Part shown: positions 1-11,400 of the stretch, piece after piece | Position numbering within the stretch: position 1 is the stretch's first letter | Layout: each line of letters opens with the position of its first letter | Source of the DNA: Amphiura filiformis | Taxonomy: Eukaryota > Echinodermata > Ophiuroidea > Amphilepidida > Amphiuridae | NCBI RefSeq assembly: GCF_039555335.1 | Contig: NC_092628.1 | Location: 69,345,706 to 69,409,705, forward strand | Length of the DNA stretch: 64,000 nt | Direction: 5' to 3' | Program-made: the position numbers and the translations under genes | Notes under the pieces: model-generated | What the model was told of the DNA's origin: nothing | What the model saw: the letters and a program-made list of their open reading frames with translations, nothing else | The model's database searches: none

Positions 1-137
1 ATCCATAGTCTAATGCCTACACGACTGTGCTATGATTCGTTGTGCCAGAAAGGTGTTTGTTTATGATACTTATTGATTACGGAATAAAGTGCATACACAC
101 AATATACTATTATTAGTACTAATAAATACGTATATAA

Positions 138-167
138 TCCTAACCCTAACCCTAATCCCTAACCCTT

Positions 168-231
<64 letters not shown>

Positions 232-275
232 CCCCTAACCCGTACCCTAACCCTAACCATAAGACCCTAACCCTG
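138..275. repeat. interstitial telomere-like (CCCTAA)n tract
   Basis: Degenerate tandem CCCTAA hexamers (TTAGGG on the other strand) with frequent extra A or C, such as CCCTAAA and CCCCTAA. It is embedded in ordinary AT-rich sequence on both sides, so it reads as an interstitial telomeric repeat rather than a chromosome end. The hexamer is the usual metazoan telomere unit. Confidence 0.85.
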
Positions 276-1219
276 ACAATAATGAACCTTGCCTCGGACT
301 ATGCGGTTAGTGATATATTGCGGCCCATTATGGTTGCAAAGAAATTAAGCCCCCCGGACAAACTTGTGAAAAACCTGCCTGCCTGAACGAGTAAAAAAAT
401 AATAGGTGTTATATATTCAGTTTGTAGCAAACGTATTTTCCCTTACATCATAAAAGAGGACAATAATAAACACTTAAATTTGATAGACTTTGGTACTCAA
501 CTTTAGGAGCTAGAAAAGGTTTTAAAAACCTACATGTCCAATTTCATGGTTGAGTGTACATAATCCAGTTTTTAAACTGGATGATGTAACACTCAACCAT
601 GAAAAAAAAATTGTGATGCATTTCGCACCCGAAAAAGTGAGTGTTCTTAACTTTATAACGACAAAATTTCATTGATATCTGGTCATCAACTTATGGAGAC
701 AAATTCAATTTAAATGTACACGTACTTTGATCACTACAGTGCGGGGGGGGGGGGAGTTTTTTGACCGGGAGTATATAAACCTGAATAATCTTGTGCCCTT
801 GCAAACTTTGCATATCAAAAAGTTAGAAATAGCGTGGACCATTCAAATATTCAATAGGGGAGAATTTGCAACAATAGTCAATTGGTATCGTGCAAATAGG
901 TGTGTATTATGCTTGGTTGCCCTCCTATGATAACAATGCAAGTTTTTGATTTGAAAGAAAAGCATGACATCATCGGGAATTCCCAATTTACAAAATCAGA
1001 GTGGCTGCACTGGTAAGCAAAGACTGCCGTTTCATAAACGTTATTGGTAGTGTACAAAGTTCGAGCGACAGCTGATCAGCTCGCAACTATAGGCCTTACT
1101 CACTGGAATTTAAGGGAAAATATCTGATTGCCACTGTCCTGTCTGAAGTCTTGTCTGGTATGTTTGACATTACATTTTTGTATATAGGGCCTATGATAAA
1201 ATTATATGACTGTGTTATT
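276..1219. other. non-coding AT-rich stretch
   Basis: No exon-like reading frame with family resemblance on either strand. It contains a G homopolymer near 744-754 and the hairpin listed separately at 542-604. Confidence 0.5.
542..604. other. compact near-perfect hairpin
   Basis: A 5' arm starting TTTCATGGTTGAGTGT pairs with a 3' arm ending ACACTCAACCATGAAA. The stem is about 28 bp with one bulge and one mismatch, and a very short loop in TTTAAA. It could be a miRNA-like hairpin or a minimal fold-back transposon remnant; the sequence alone does not decide. Confidence 0.6.
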
Positions 1220-1364
1220 CGGCCCATACACGTTCTATTTTATTTTTGGCAATATCAAAGACCTCGAAATACAAATTCTACCATTGTGCACTGTACACAC
1301 ACGATCATTAATCGTGCATAAGGGTCTTTGATATTGCTTAATAAAATTTAACGTGTATGGGCCG
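1220..1364. mobile_element. MITE-like fold-back element, 145 bp
   Basis: Terminal inverted arms of about 43 bp, starting CGGCCCATACACGTT and ending AACGTGTATGGGCCG, flank a short non-coding centre. There is no coding capacity. The class is non-autonomous DNA transposon by structure; the family is not identified. Confidence 0.75.
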
Positions 1365-1776
1365 CTTTAGTCAGTGGATGGTTAACAGTTTGTACTCTAC
1401 ATTTACAAGACATTGAACGATCTGGCACCACCCTACCTCTCTGATTGTCTGACCATCCGTGTTCCAACTATAGGGAAGGCCTTCGTTCAAATCAAGATCT
1501 TACGCGCCTTATCATTCCTAAGACAAAGTTTACAGACTGATAGGCGATGGATCGTTCAGTGTCTTTGGACCCAGAATCTGGAACAATCTTCCTTCATCTA
1601 TTAGGTGAGGTCATCTCCCACAGTTACTACTTTCAAACGTAGCCTGAAAACCCATCTTTTTAACCATTGCTGATTTTTTTTTGTTTCTTTTGCATATTTT
1701 TGTTTTCTTGTAGTAGGGAAAGTTTTCTGTAAAGTGCAATGATCATTTCTTTGAAATTGCGTTATATAAATGCCGT

Positions 1777-1810
1777 TGTATGTATGTATGTATGTATGTA
1801 TGTATGTATG

Positions 1811-1842
<32 letters not shown>
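1777..1842. repeat. (TGTA)n microsatellite
   Basis: About 16 uninterrupted tetranucleotide copies of TGTA/ATGT. The repetitive Met-Tyr-Val-Cys and Ile-His-Thr-Tyr frames crossing it are artefacts of the repeat, not genes. Confidence 0.95.
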
Positions 1843-2794
1843 AATATTTCAACTTTCAATATTTAGGACGACATTACTAACATTAACAAGCATGATATTA
1901 AAGGAGGAGGCTAGGATCCAAAAGGGCGGTAACTTTATTGCCAGCTAGCTACGAATTGCTCGGTCACGGATGTTTTTGTTGTTGAGGGTATTTTGAACAT
2001 CTTGCCCCGCGGCCAGGCGGATTTGGACATTTTTGGACCAAAAAGGCACAAAAAAACCTCTATTTTTTCGATCGCTACGCTCGCAAATGCGACTTTTGGG
2101 TAAAAAAGGGGATTTTTTTGGGCCTTTGGCATTTGGTGCGTCGCACCCTCCGCGCACCCCTGCACATCACATCACCATCATCCCTATATCTTCGTGTCAA
2201 AAATTGCCGTGATAGTACAGCGAATCCTCTCGTTTTTCAACAGCTACGCATGGCGAATTTGTTCGAGATAGGCCGAGCGACTCAGGCTAAGCATATGAGA
2301 TACCATAGAGTTTCTATATTCTACACATTATTACGATTTGTGCATGCTCTATAGTACCCCATATGATGTTTCTATTACAAGAAAAATCGATTTGTTTTCA
2401 GGTAAAACCAGGGTTTTGTTTCCAGTACACTAACTCGAAAAGCAATACACTAATTAGCGGGGCCTTGCAGCTTGCTGTGAATATCTTTTACTGCATTTTA
2501 TAAGTAAAGATTTTGAAATCCAAAGTAAAAATTGTGATATATTTAATTTTGAGAATTACAATTATACTTTATATGTATAAAGGAACACGTTTAGCCCATT
2601 CAGTTAAGTTCCAGGTGCAAGTCCTATAACACAATGCATATGTAAACTTTCTTTATCTGTGTCAATAATAGAATATTGATTTCAACGGAGTATAGAGCTG
2701 TATGGAAAAAATATTTATAATACAGGGTGTTGACACTGTGCCCTGGCTACGAGCCTGCCCGCGGCATCTTACGTCAGCATTTGTACTCCGGGTT
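1843..2794. other. non-coding stretch, possible old repeat debris
   Basis: No supportable exon. The GC-richer patch at about 2000-2170 resembles dispersed repeat sequence but shows no termini that I can define. Confidence 0.4.
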
Positions 2795-3114
2795 AAAAGG
2801 GCATTTCGTGATCCACAGCATCATCCCCCCCCCCCACTTTTCTCAAAAAAAGTTGAGATTTTTATATCACTGGAAACCTCTGGCTACATAATGTTTATGT
2901 ACAAAAAATTTCTTGCAGATTAATTCGTTCAGCAAAGATATATACCAGAACGAAATTACAACACATTGTCTATGGATCAGTGTAATACACATAATCATGC
3001 ATAACTCCCAAACGTAAAATCGGAATCAACTGAAATTTTGGGAATAAGCTATTTTCGTGGATATCTGAAAAATGTCATAAAAAGAGGATGCTAGGATCAC
3101 GAAATACTCCTTTT
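2795..3114. mobile_element. MITE-like element with about 20-bp TIRs
   Basis: The left end AAAAGGGCATTTCGTGATCC is matched in inverse orientation by GGATCACGAAATACTCC at 3094-3110. The interior is AT-rich and non-coding, with a C homopolymer at about 2825. The inverted ends and lack of a transposase define a non-autonomous element of about 320 bp. Confidence 0.65.
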
Positions 3115-3619
3115 TGTGCATCATAAATGCACATTTTTTGAGGTGGGCCAGCTTCAAAGACAAAAGATATAATGCAGTATACAAGAACTATATTTACTTT
3201 CATTTCAACAAATGTATTTTTTAATAAGGAAACCCAGTAGTGTAGCCAGCGGGGAAGACCGGGCACCTAAAATGGGACCCCCGGGGGCACTGCGTTTGAA
3301 CATGATCTAGGAAAGACACCAGGTAAAGTTTTTATTTTTTCCTTAGAAGCGAAATTGCAATGGTATGATTTTCATTGTTACAGTTTGTACATGTATTTAG
3401 GGTACATGTATAGGCCTATATTAACAGCAAGTTGATCAAAGGTCTAGTTTAGGAATTCAACTTTCAATGTTAATGTCAACTTTCAGCACAAAGATTTTCT
3501 GCCAAAGATTTGGCATGTGCAGGGGGGGCAAAGAATTTTTGGCGGCCCAAGAGGGGCGGGGAAGAGATTTTTGGTGAGCCGAGAGGGGGGACAAGCGAAT
3601 TTTGGCGAGCCGTTTGGAA

Positions 3620-4373
3620 ATCCCCCCCGCTGGGCTCATATTTATTGCACAGCCCCTAAGCAAATAACATGCGACAGCATGGACCTGTTTTGAAATAGTG
3701 ACACTGTGAATTTAATATATACACATGAACATGTTCTTAACGACTGCTTCTGTAAAAATGGTAGAAAACCATAAATGGTATATATGTTGCGAGCGTAGCG
3801 AGCAGGAAAATGTTTTTCAAAGCCTTTTTTAGAGCGTTTTATTTAAAAAGCGCCCCATGAATGTGTGCCAAAAATCCCGTGCCCCCCCTCTCGGCTCGCC
3901 AAAACCCCCCAGTTTTTCCTTCCACCACGGCTCATAATTATTGCACAGCCCCCACATTTTACTCAGGGGAATCTCCATCCCGGTCTTCCTGCTGCATTAA
4001 AACCATGAAAACCCTCAAACAAGCGCGCCATCAAATTGAGTTGGGCTAATCTTGGAACCACCCTTGCACTCCTTTTACCGAAAAAAACCATCTACGTCTA
4101 CATAAGTAAAGGGTATATAGAGCCGCACCGCAAGGTGAGGCTTGATATTTATTTGTGATCTTACAAAAATATATGTCATAAAGAAGTACAGGAAGAAGGC
4201 AGGGGAAATGTTAAAATCATTGAAAGTTTGTTCAGTCAAATTGGCCTTATACTTTTCACGTGACTGAATATGATGATGTCATCCCTTTGACGTAAAGAAT
4301 TTGCAAGAGATCTGATTGGCTGCTAGATCTATATAGGCATAGCCTACTGCATTATTTACAAACAGTAATCAAA
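3620..4373. repeat. tandem segmental duplication, copy A
   Basis: This 754-bp segment is repeated immediately downstream as copy B. It begins at the C-run followed by GCTGGGCTCATATTTATTG and ends ACAGTAATCAAAT. Near 3520-3660 and 3860-3960 it carries GC-rich junk of the kind seen around dispersed repeats. No exon was recognised. It lies directly upstream of the PH/PDZ gene. Confidence 0.85.
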
Positions 4374-4967
4374 TCCCCCGCTGGGCTCATATTTATTGCA
4401 CAGCCCTAAGCAAATAACATGCGACAGCATGGACCTGTTTTGAAATAGTGACACTGTGAATTTAATATATACACATGAACATGAAAACTTTCTTGTCCCC
4501 CCCAGTTTTTCCTTCCACCACGGCTCATAATTATTGCACAGCCCCCACATTTTACTCAGGGGAATCTCCATCCCGGTCTTCCTGCTGCATTAAAACCATG
4601 AAAACCCTCAAACAAGCGCGCCATCAAATTGAGTTGGGCTAATCTTGGAACCACCCTTGCACTCCTTTTACCGAAAAAAACCCATCTACGTCTACATAAG
4701 TAAAGGGTATATAGGGCCGCACCGCAAGGTGAGGCTTGATATTTATTTGCGATCTTACAAAAATATATGTCATAAAGAAGTACAGGAAGAAGGCAGGGGA
4801 AATGTTAAAATCATTGAAAGTTTGTTCAGTCAAATTGGCCTTATACTTTTCACGTGACTGAATATGATGATGTCATCCTTTGACGTAAAGAATTTGCAAG
4901 AGATCTGATTGGCTGCTAGATCTATATAGGCATAGCCTACTGCATTATTTACAAACAGTAATCAAAT
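4373..4967. repeat. tandem segmental duplication, copy B (internally deleted)
   Basis: Nearly identical to copy A but shorter by about 160 bp. The segment of copy A after GAACATG (from 3734 to about 3900) is missing and replaced by a short junction near 4485-4500. Very few substitutions elsewhere imply a recent duplication. Its right edge lies about 350 bp before the first coding exon of the PH/PDZ gene, so it may contain part of that gene's promoter. Confidence 0.85.
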
Positions 4968-5323
4968 AACCACTGAACTAGAACCAGAACCTGACATCCA
5001 ACTTTCACTCAGTTCAATCTCAAGTTCAATATATTGTAGACGGTAAGCTATACATTGTTTCAATACAGATGCAGCGACTGCCGCCGCAGTCAAGAGATAA
5101 TAAAAGTTACATTTCTTCGATGCTGGACAAAGATCCAAAAATTCCTCCACAAAATCATAGGAAAAGATCAAGTGTATTTATCAATTCCAATCTTCATAAT
5201 CCGCGAGATTCTTCGGATATATCGTTGTATTTTCTTCACTGCGTTTGCGAAATCTTGCAAAAAGGTTATAAACCATTTGTGTATTTTTTTTAATATTTGC
5301 AGATTAAATATAATACAGCAGGA

Positions 5324-5410
5324 ATGATGGCGGCGTGTATCGACAACACCAAAGTGCTCAAAGAAGGCATTCTACATCGATACGAAAAATCACAGTCTCG
5401 TTTTTTAAAG
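5324..5410 (+). CDS. PH/PDZ adaptor exon 1 (start, PH strand 1)
   Basis: Starts at tandem ATGs (5324 and 5327) and ends at AAAG before GTAAG, phase 0. It encodes 29 residues including KVLKEGILHRYEK, the typical first strand of a PH domain. An in-frame upstream ATG at 5297 lies across a possible acceptor (TTTGCAG at about 5302), so a 5' non-coding exon may precede. Start choice is moderately sure. Confidence 0.75.
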
Positions 5411-8400
5411 GTAAGATATTTTATTCCCGAAATATTTTACCTACACATTAGGAGTCTCAATTATTACTCTATAGTCGGTAAACACTCTATAATTTCTCCC
5501 ATACTTGGAGGGGAAGGTAACAGGTTATATACCACCTTTGCATTGATGTTTTACACGAAGAAGACTGGAGTATTAAAGATCTCCATTCAACATCATCGCA
5601 GTTTCAAAACTTTCAAGCATAGTATATATAACAGAATTTGTGGGCTTGGATACTAAATGTATATACATTATATAAGCAATGCGTTGGTAACAAAATGGAA
5701 ACGACATTAAACGATCATTCTATATATCTCTTACAGCAAGAAAACTGGAAGACCAAAGACTACTACGCAGAGCTCCAGGAGCAGTCGTCAGCAATCAAGT
5801 CTTTGGTGTGTAACTTATACTCCTGCAAAGACAACAAAAGAGGGTCTGAACTGAAAGAAAAAATCGAACTAACCAGTCCGCACCAAGTTTCAAAATCAGC
5901 TTCTATTGGTGTAGCCAAACACAAATATGACAATTACATATGCATCACTCCGCCAGCGGGTCTATCGTCTTCCTCAGTTTTAAAACCAAGTAAGTTTAAC
6001 TTAATTTGAAGTGCAAACTTCACGACTCTTGCAATTGTTAGTTCCACATGTACTTTATGATACAAATGTACCTGGTTAGTTGAATGAGCTTTGCTAATAC
6101 TATTTTGTTAATAAAATATTTTAATATGTTTATTCATTCTTAAACATCTTACATAAAAATTCCAAAAATCTTTGGCAAAAATTAAAAATCCAAAACATTT
6201 TATTCCATCTTTGGAAAGGATTAGGTTTAAAAGTTGTTTCTTTGCCTGATTAAAATCAAAATTACAAAATCATGCAAAACATTGTTTGCCTCTGCTAATA
6301 ATAATATGTCACTTTATCTTTATTTTGATCAGATCCGAAAGAAACGACTGGCATGATACAATAGTCTCTGCTTTAAGAAATCTTCAAGTTCCAATTAAAT
6401 CAGACTCTGATGAAGATTTCACACCACACAGGCCTCGTGTAAACACAGAACCTGAACAAGATCTGGCTGTAGTAAGAAGGAATTCACCACCAAATCCAAC
6501 CAGAGAGGTTAAGACTGATCCAATTGGGGGTGCTGAAGGCTTCAAAAATGTTCTACATGAATTGAAAGCCAAAACACATACTAAGCCAGTAAGTGTTCCA
6601 TTCATTTATAATTGATTCAGATTGAAAATTGTTATTTTTTGGGCAGGGTTGGATGATCTACATGCATGAAACACTGACACTATTTGTCATCTTGATACTG
6701 TGACAATAACAATAACTTTTATTAAAGTCCCTTTCTTGAAAAAGGATCTAAAGGTGGTACTACACCCCTGATCAATTTTGTGACTAATTTTGCATTTTCT
6801 CAAAAATAACTACACACTGGTAACAAAAGTTATGTATATTATAGGGGCAAGGAATCCAATTACTTCACTGAAATTTCAGTGATTCAAGACAAGTGACTCA
6901 TTATATATGTTAAGAAATGAGGTACATTCTAGCGGTACCTCTTTTCTTAATCATAAATAACGTACCACTTATCTTGAGTCACTGAAATTCAGTGTAGTAA
7001 CTGGATTCCTTGCCCTATAATGGATAATATACATAACTTTTGTTACCAGTGTATTATTATTTTTTGAGAAAAATGCAAAAATAGTCACAAATTTATCAAG
7101 GGGTGTAGTACTACCTTAAATTTAAGTAATCAGTTTTGCATCATAAGTTATTAAAATGGTAAACCAAAAACGTGAATCAAGAAAACAACCTTGGGTACAC
7201 TTATGACTAGAAATTTGCCAAATGTGGTTAAATAAACACCGCATCTGTCGGAACTAATTATGTGATCGCCGGCACTAAAATGACTAAAACAATAATGAAG
7301 TGAAAATAAATGGTCTTATAAAAAATGGATAAACTAAAGACAGGGAAAAGAAAAAAAGTAAAAAACACACACACAAAAAAAAACCAGTACAAAAGGATAA
7401 TTAAAAACAAAAACCTGAAGCTATCACTGGTATTTCTCATCAAGTTGACCAATAACCAGTGTTAACCATAATACATGCAATATATGCCACATTGACAGTA
7501 GTGACACACGGTCCCATCCTGGTATCCTGTAGGAAGCACTTCACATCCGGACAGATAAATGGGGAATCCCCAAAAATAACTGTTTACACTGAATCTCATT
7601 TACATACAATGCGATGCTTCAATTAGGAATTTCCAAAATTATAATTTTGACATGATGGCCCTGAGAATTCTCTGAAAAAAGGTACACTTAGAAAAAACAA
7701 AATATTGACCAACATCAGAAACCACAAACTTGTAAGTACTTCTTTGTTCTTACATCATCAGTGTGACAAAAAATCCATAAAACAAATTTTAATATGGTCA
7801 ACATATGGTGCATACAATATATAAAAATTAAAAAAAAAAAATCCTAGTCAATACTCGGTGCAAAAAAACAATCTGCCTGACCCAATCTTCCAGCCCCTCC
7901 TGAAAGTCAAATTATGCATCCCTAAAGGACAATTTGGATAAAACTTGGTACCTTAATCTGAAATGAACATTGCATTTCAAGTGTTTCATTATTTTGTATT
8001 GTTATTTCATGTCTTGCAGGAAAATGGCCCCGAATCTGACAAACCAATCCATCCATGTTGTCTTCGAAATCATGTGGTTTCCCATCATCATGATGGTAAG
8101 ATATGAAGTATTATGGCAATAAGGCCTCAAAAAGTTGTTTGATTGGCGTAAACCGACCAACCCTAAAATATGCCCGACCCTGGACAATTTTTCTTATTTT
8201 TTTGCAATAAAATACAAATTAAATAAAAAAAAAGTTTAAAAAAAAAAAAAAAAAAAAGTTCCAAAGCCTTTATTATTATGTGTGTAAATTTTTTTTTTAA
8301 TTGCCGATCGACATACCCTAATTTTGTTTATGTAACGACAATCGAACAATTTTTTGGGCCTGATGCAGAACCGTTACTTTTAATTATTATCTATCTTATA

Positions 8401-11400
8401 ATATCTGGAAACCGATATTTAACATTATATGTGTCATTGTTAATTGTTTAGTCATGAGCTAGAGCATACACACCCTTTAATGACAAGTTTGTACTTTGCA
8501 CTCATTGCTCAAGCTAAGTAATTAAATAGATATTCAATGACAGAAAGGGAATCAGATTTTATTAATATTAACCATGTTTACCCTAAGATGTGAAGACAAA
8601 TTTATGTATTTTATCTTTCATAAGTTATTATTATTATTTGTATATCATTATTATTCACACTACCTTTGATGATTATCCCAACAGGACGAAACATGATCTT
8701 TCATCCAGAGCACCATTATGAGAACGTCCACCATGTCCAATCAGAAGACGACTGGCATAGGGAAATCAAGGCCAAACAAAGCACTGTTAAACTTCACCAC
8801 CAGGTCTACACAGATTTCCACAAGCTTACAGTCATACAAACTCCACAACCATCTAATGATGCCCCAAGATGGCCTAAGCAACGACAGCCCTCTTTCTCCA
8901 AAGATACTACCTCTCAAAACACACAAGACTTTCCTTCATCAGAACCTGATTCTACTGATCAAGCTGCTGAACCTGCATACATGAATATGCACAGAGGTAA
9001 TAGGAGAAGTCCTGTTGAAAATGATGACAGATATCCAAACTCTTCTAGTCACAGCTATGTGAATGACAGGAACAGTCCTAACTATATGAATTACAGGGGC
9101 ACCAACTCTTCAGCAGCATTTAGACATCCTAGTCCACCACCACCTCAACTCCCAGAAAGAAATCAATCAACTAAGCACAGACGGTCATCCATGAAAGACA
9201 GACCATTACCACAGATACCACAACAAGGAGCAACAGAGAAAGAAGCAAAAGTGACGAAACAGTTCAAAAGAAGACCATCAAATCAATATACAGAATCTCC
9301 AAGAAGACTATCGCAGCATGATGAAGACCACTTACCAAGTCGGTCACCACCACTTCTGCCACCAGAAAAAGGACAGATGTTGAGGCGTTCACAAGAGTAA
9401 GGCAACTTCTTTGTTATCCACAGAAATAAAAGGCAATATACATAGCCAAGTAACGTTTTCCATGCATAACCTTGTTTTACCGACTGTTTGTTCTACACTT
9501 GTTTGTAATGTATTCTGTGTTACGAATATGATATAAAAATGAAAATTGGCTAATTCTGACATGACATATTTGAACAACCATTGGTTTAATTAAACATTTC
9601 TTCTATACAAGTCCAATTGAAACACGTACTATGGGATGTTTAAACTGTCAACTGGTTTAACACTAGTAATGTTTGTACATGGGTTGATTGCGGGGTTGAT
9701 TGTACTGTGATTGAATTTCAAATATGATGCTATCTATGTCTTATTTTGAGAACACTTTGGAAAAAGTTTAAATGTAACAAATAACACAAGTTATTATTAT
9801 TAATTAATTTCCTTTTGTTTTTATTCAGGCTTCTTAGAGATGAAATGAGTCAGACAAATGGAGTGGTGAAAAGGTTTAACAAGGAGGATGTGGTTGGAGG
9901 AAAGATAGCATTGGTGGAATGCAACGACAATTTAATGTAAGTATTGTCAAACCACAACTGCATCAGTTATTATTATACCTCTGTAAACAAAGAGTTTATA
10001 AAAATTGTGAAAATATTGAACTTTGAAATTCTGAAAAATTAAATCTTGTTTCTATCTTAAGTTTCTAACTTTCAATATATCTAATGACATGACTCTGTGA
10101 CTTTGAAATGACCCCAAATAATAACAAAAGCAAAGCAGGAACTAGTCACAGAAAATGTAGATTATGTCAAGAACACTATTACTCTCTTATTATGCTTGAA
10201 TTGAGGTGAAAGTTCAAGCAATGAAAACTTGGCTTTAAAAACATGTTGCCTTTTTACAAAGTGAATTAGAGTGGAAAAAATTCAGGACATAAATAAATAG
10301 TTTGTTTAACAAGTGTACCCATCACCTGCGCATCATCAATTGACGGGTTTTTAAAAGAGATGTTGTGCTACTTTCGATAAAATCATTTTCTGCAAAAAAA
10401 AACACAAAAACATAATTATTTTAAAATTTAAATCAAGATAAAAATGATTGATTTGATTTCATTTTCTTGTTACAGTGTTGCAGGTTGGGATGCATCCATT
10501 GCTGCTCTCACCCATTCTCTACACATTGGTGATAACCTTACCATGGTCAACCAACAGATGCTGTCATCAGCAGAATTTGCTCAACAAACAATGAATCTAA
10601 CAGCTCAAGATGAGGTAATTACCATCATCAATTAAAAATTGGATATCCATTTAGTGTGGTTTTCATGAAATATACTTTACCTTCATTCCACCTGTGACCC
10701 AAATTATGCTACAATAATGCAATTTATGTTTATATGTGACATGATCTGGTCCATGGAGGCCAAAGGAGGCATTTTTTGAAAATTGAGTTGCAGGCTATCA
10801 TACACTGAAAACACCAAAGGTCTAGCATAATTGATTCCAAAATTATGAAGTTTTGTGATGTCTATTTTCTTATGTATTTTATTGGGTTTTTTTACTCCAT
10901 ATTTTTGCCTATTATCTCATTTCAAATTTGCAGCCTTTGGCCTCCATGGACAAGATCGTGTCATATATTAGTATTTGTTCTAAAACTTACAGAAACTTCC
11001 AAATGACATTTTGACTAATTCTAAAACTGATTTGCTCAATGACTCCATCATGTGTAAATCAAATTGTTACAATCATAAGAGTTAACTGTATTTGCATTTA
11101 GCATACTAGCATTAGCACCTTATGCCATTGATATCCTACTTTCACACAGATCCTAACCTATCACTAACCTGCATCTTTATCATTATAGCTAATTTATTGA
11201 ATTCCTTCTTTATATTTGGCATTCAGGTTTCTCTGAAGCTTCAAAGAATTCCATACGGCATTCTGGTGACACTGCACAAAGATCAACCTGGACAAACTTT
11301 GGGAATAGCCGTGGATGGAAATGAGGTATGTCAATATCAAAATTAATTACATTTATCACCCATTTGCCAAACCCAAACCTCCAAAGGATAAGTAAAACCT

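Noticed and set aside
1601..1852. Reverse-strand 83-residue frame rich in Ile-His-Thr-Tyr.
   Set aside because: It is read through the (TGTA)n microsatellite.
5055..5293. Open frames before the PH/PDZ start (MQRLPPQSRDNK...) as an extra N-terminal exon.
   Set aside because: They end in stops before exon 1 with no donor giving a sensible junction; at most this is 5' non-coding sequence.
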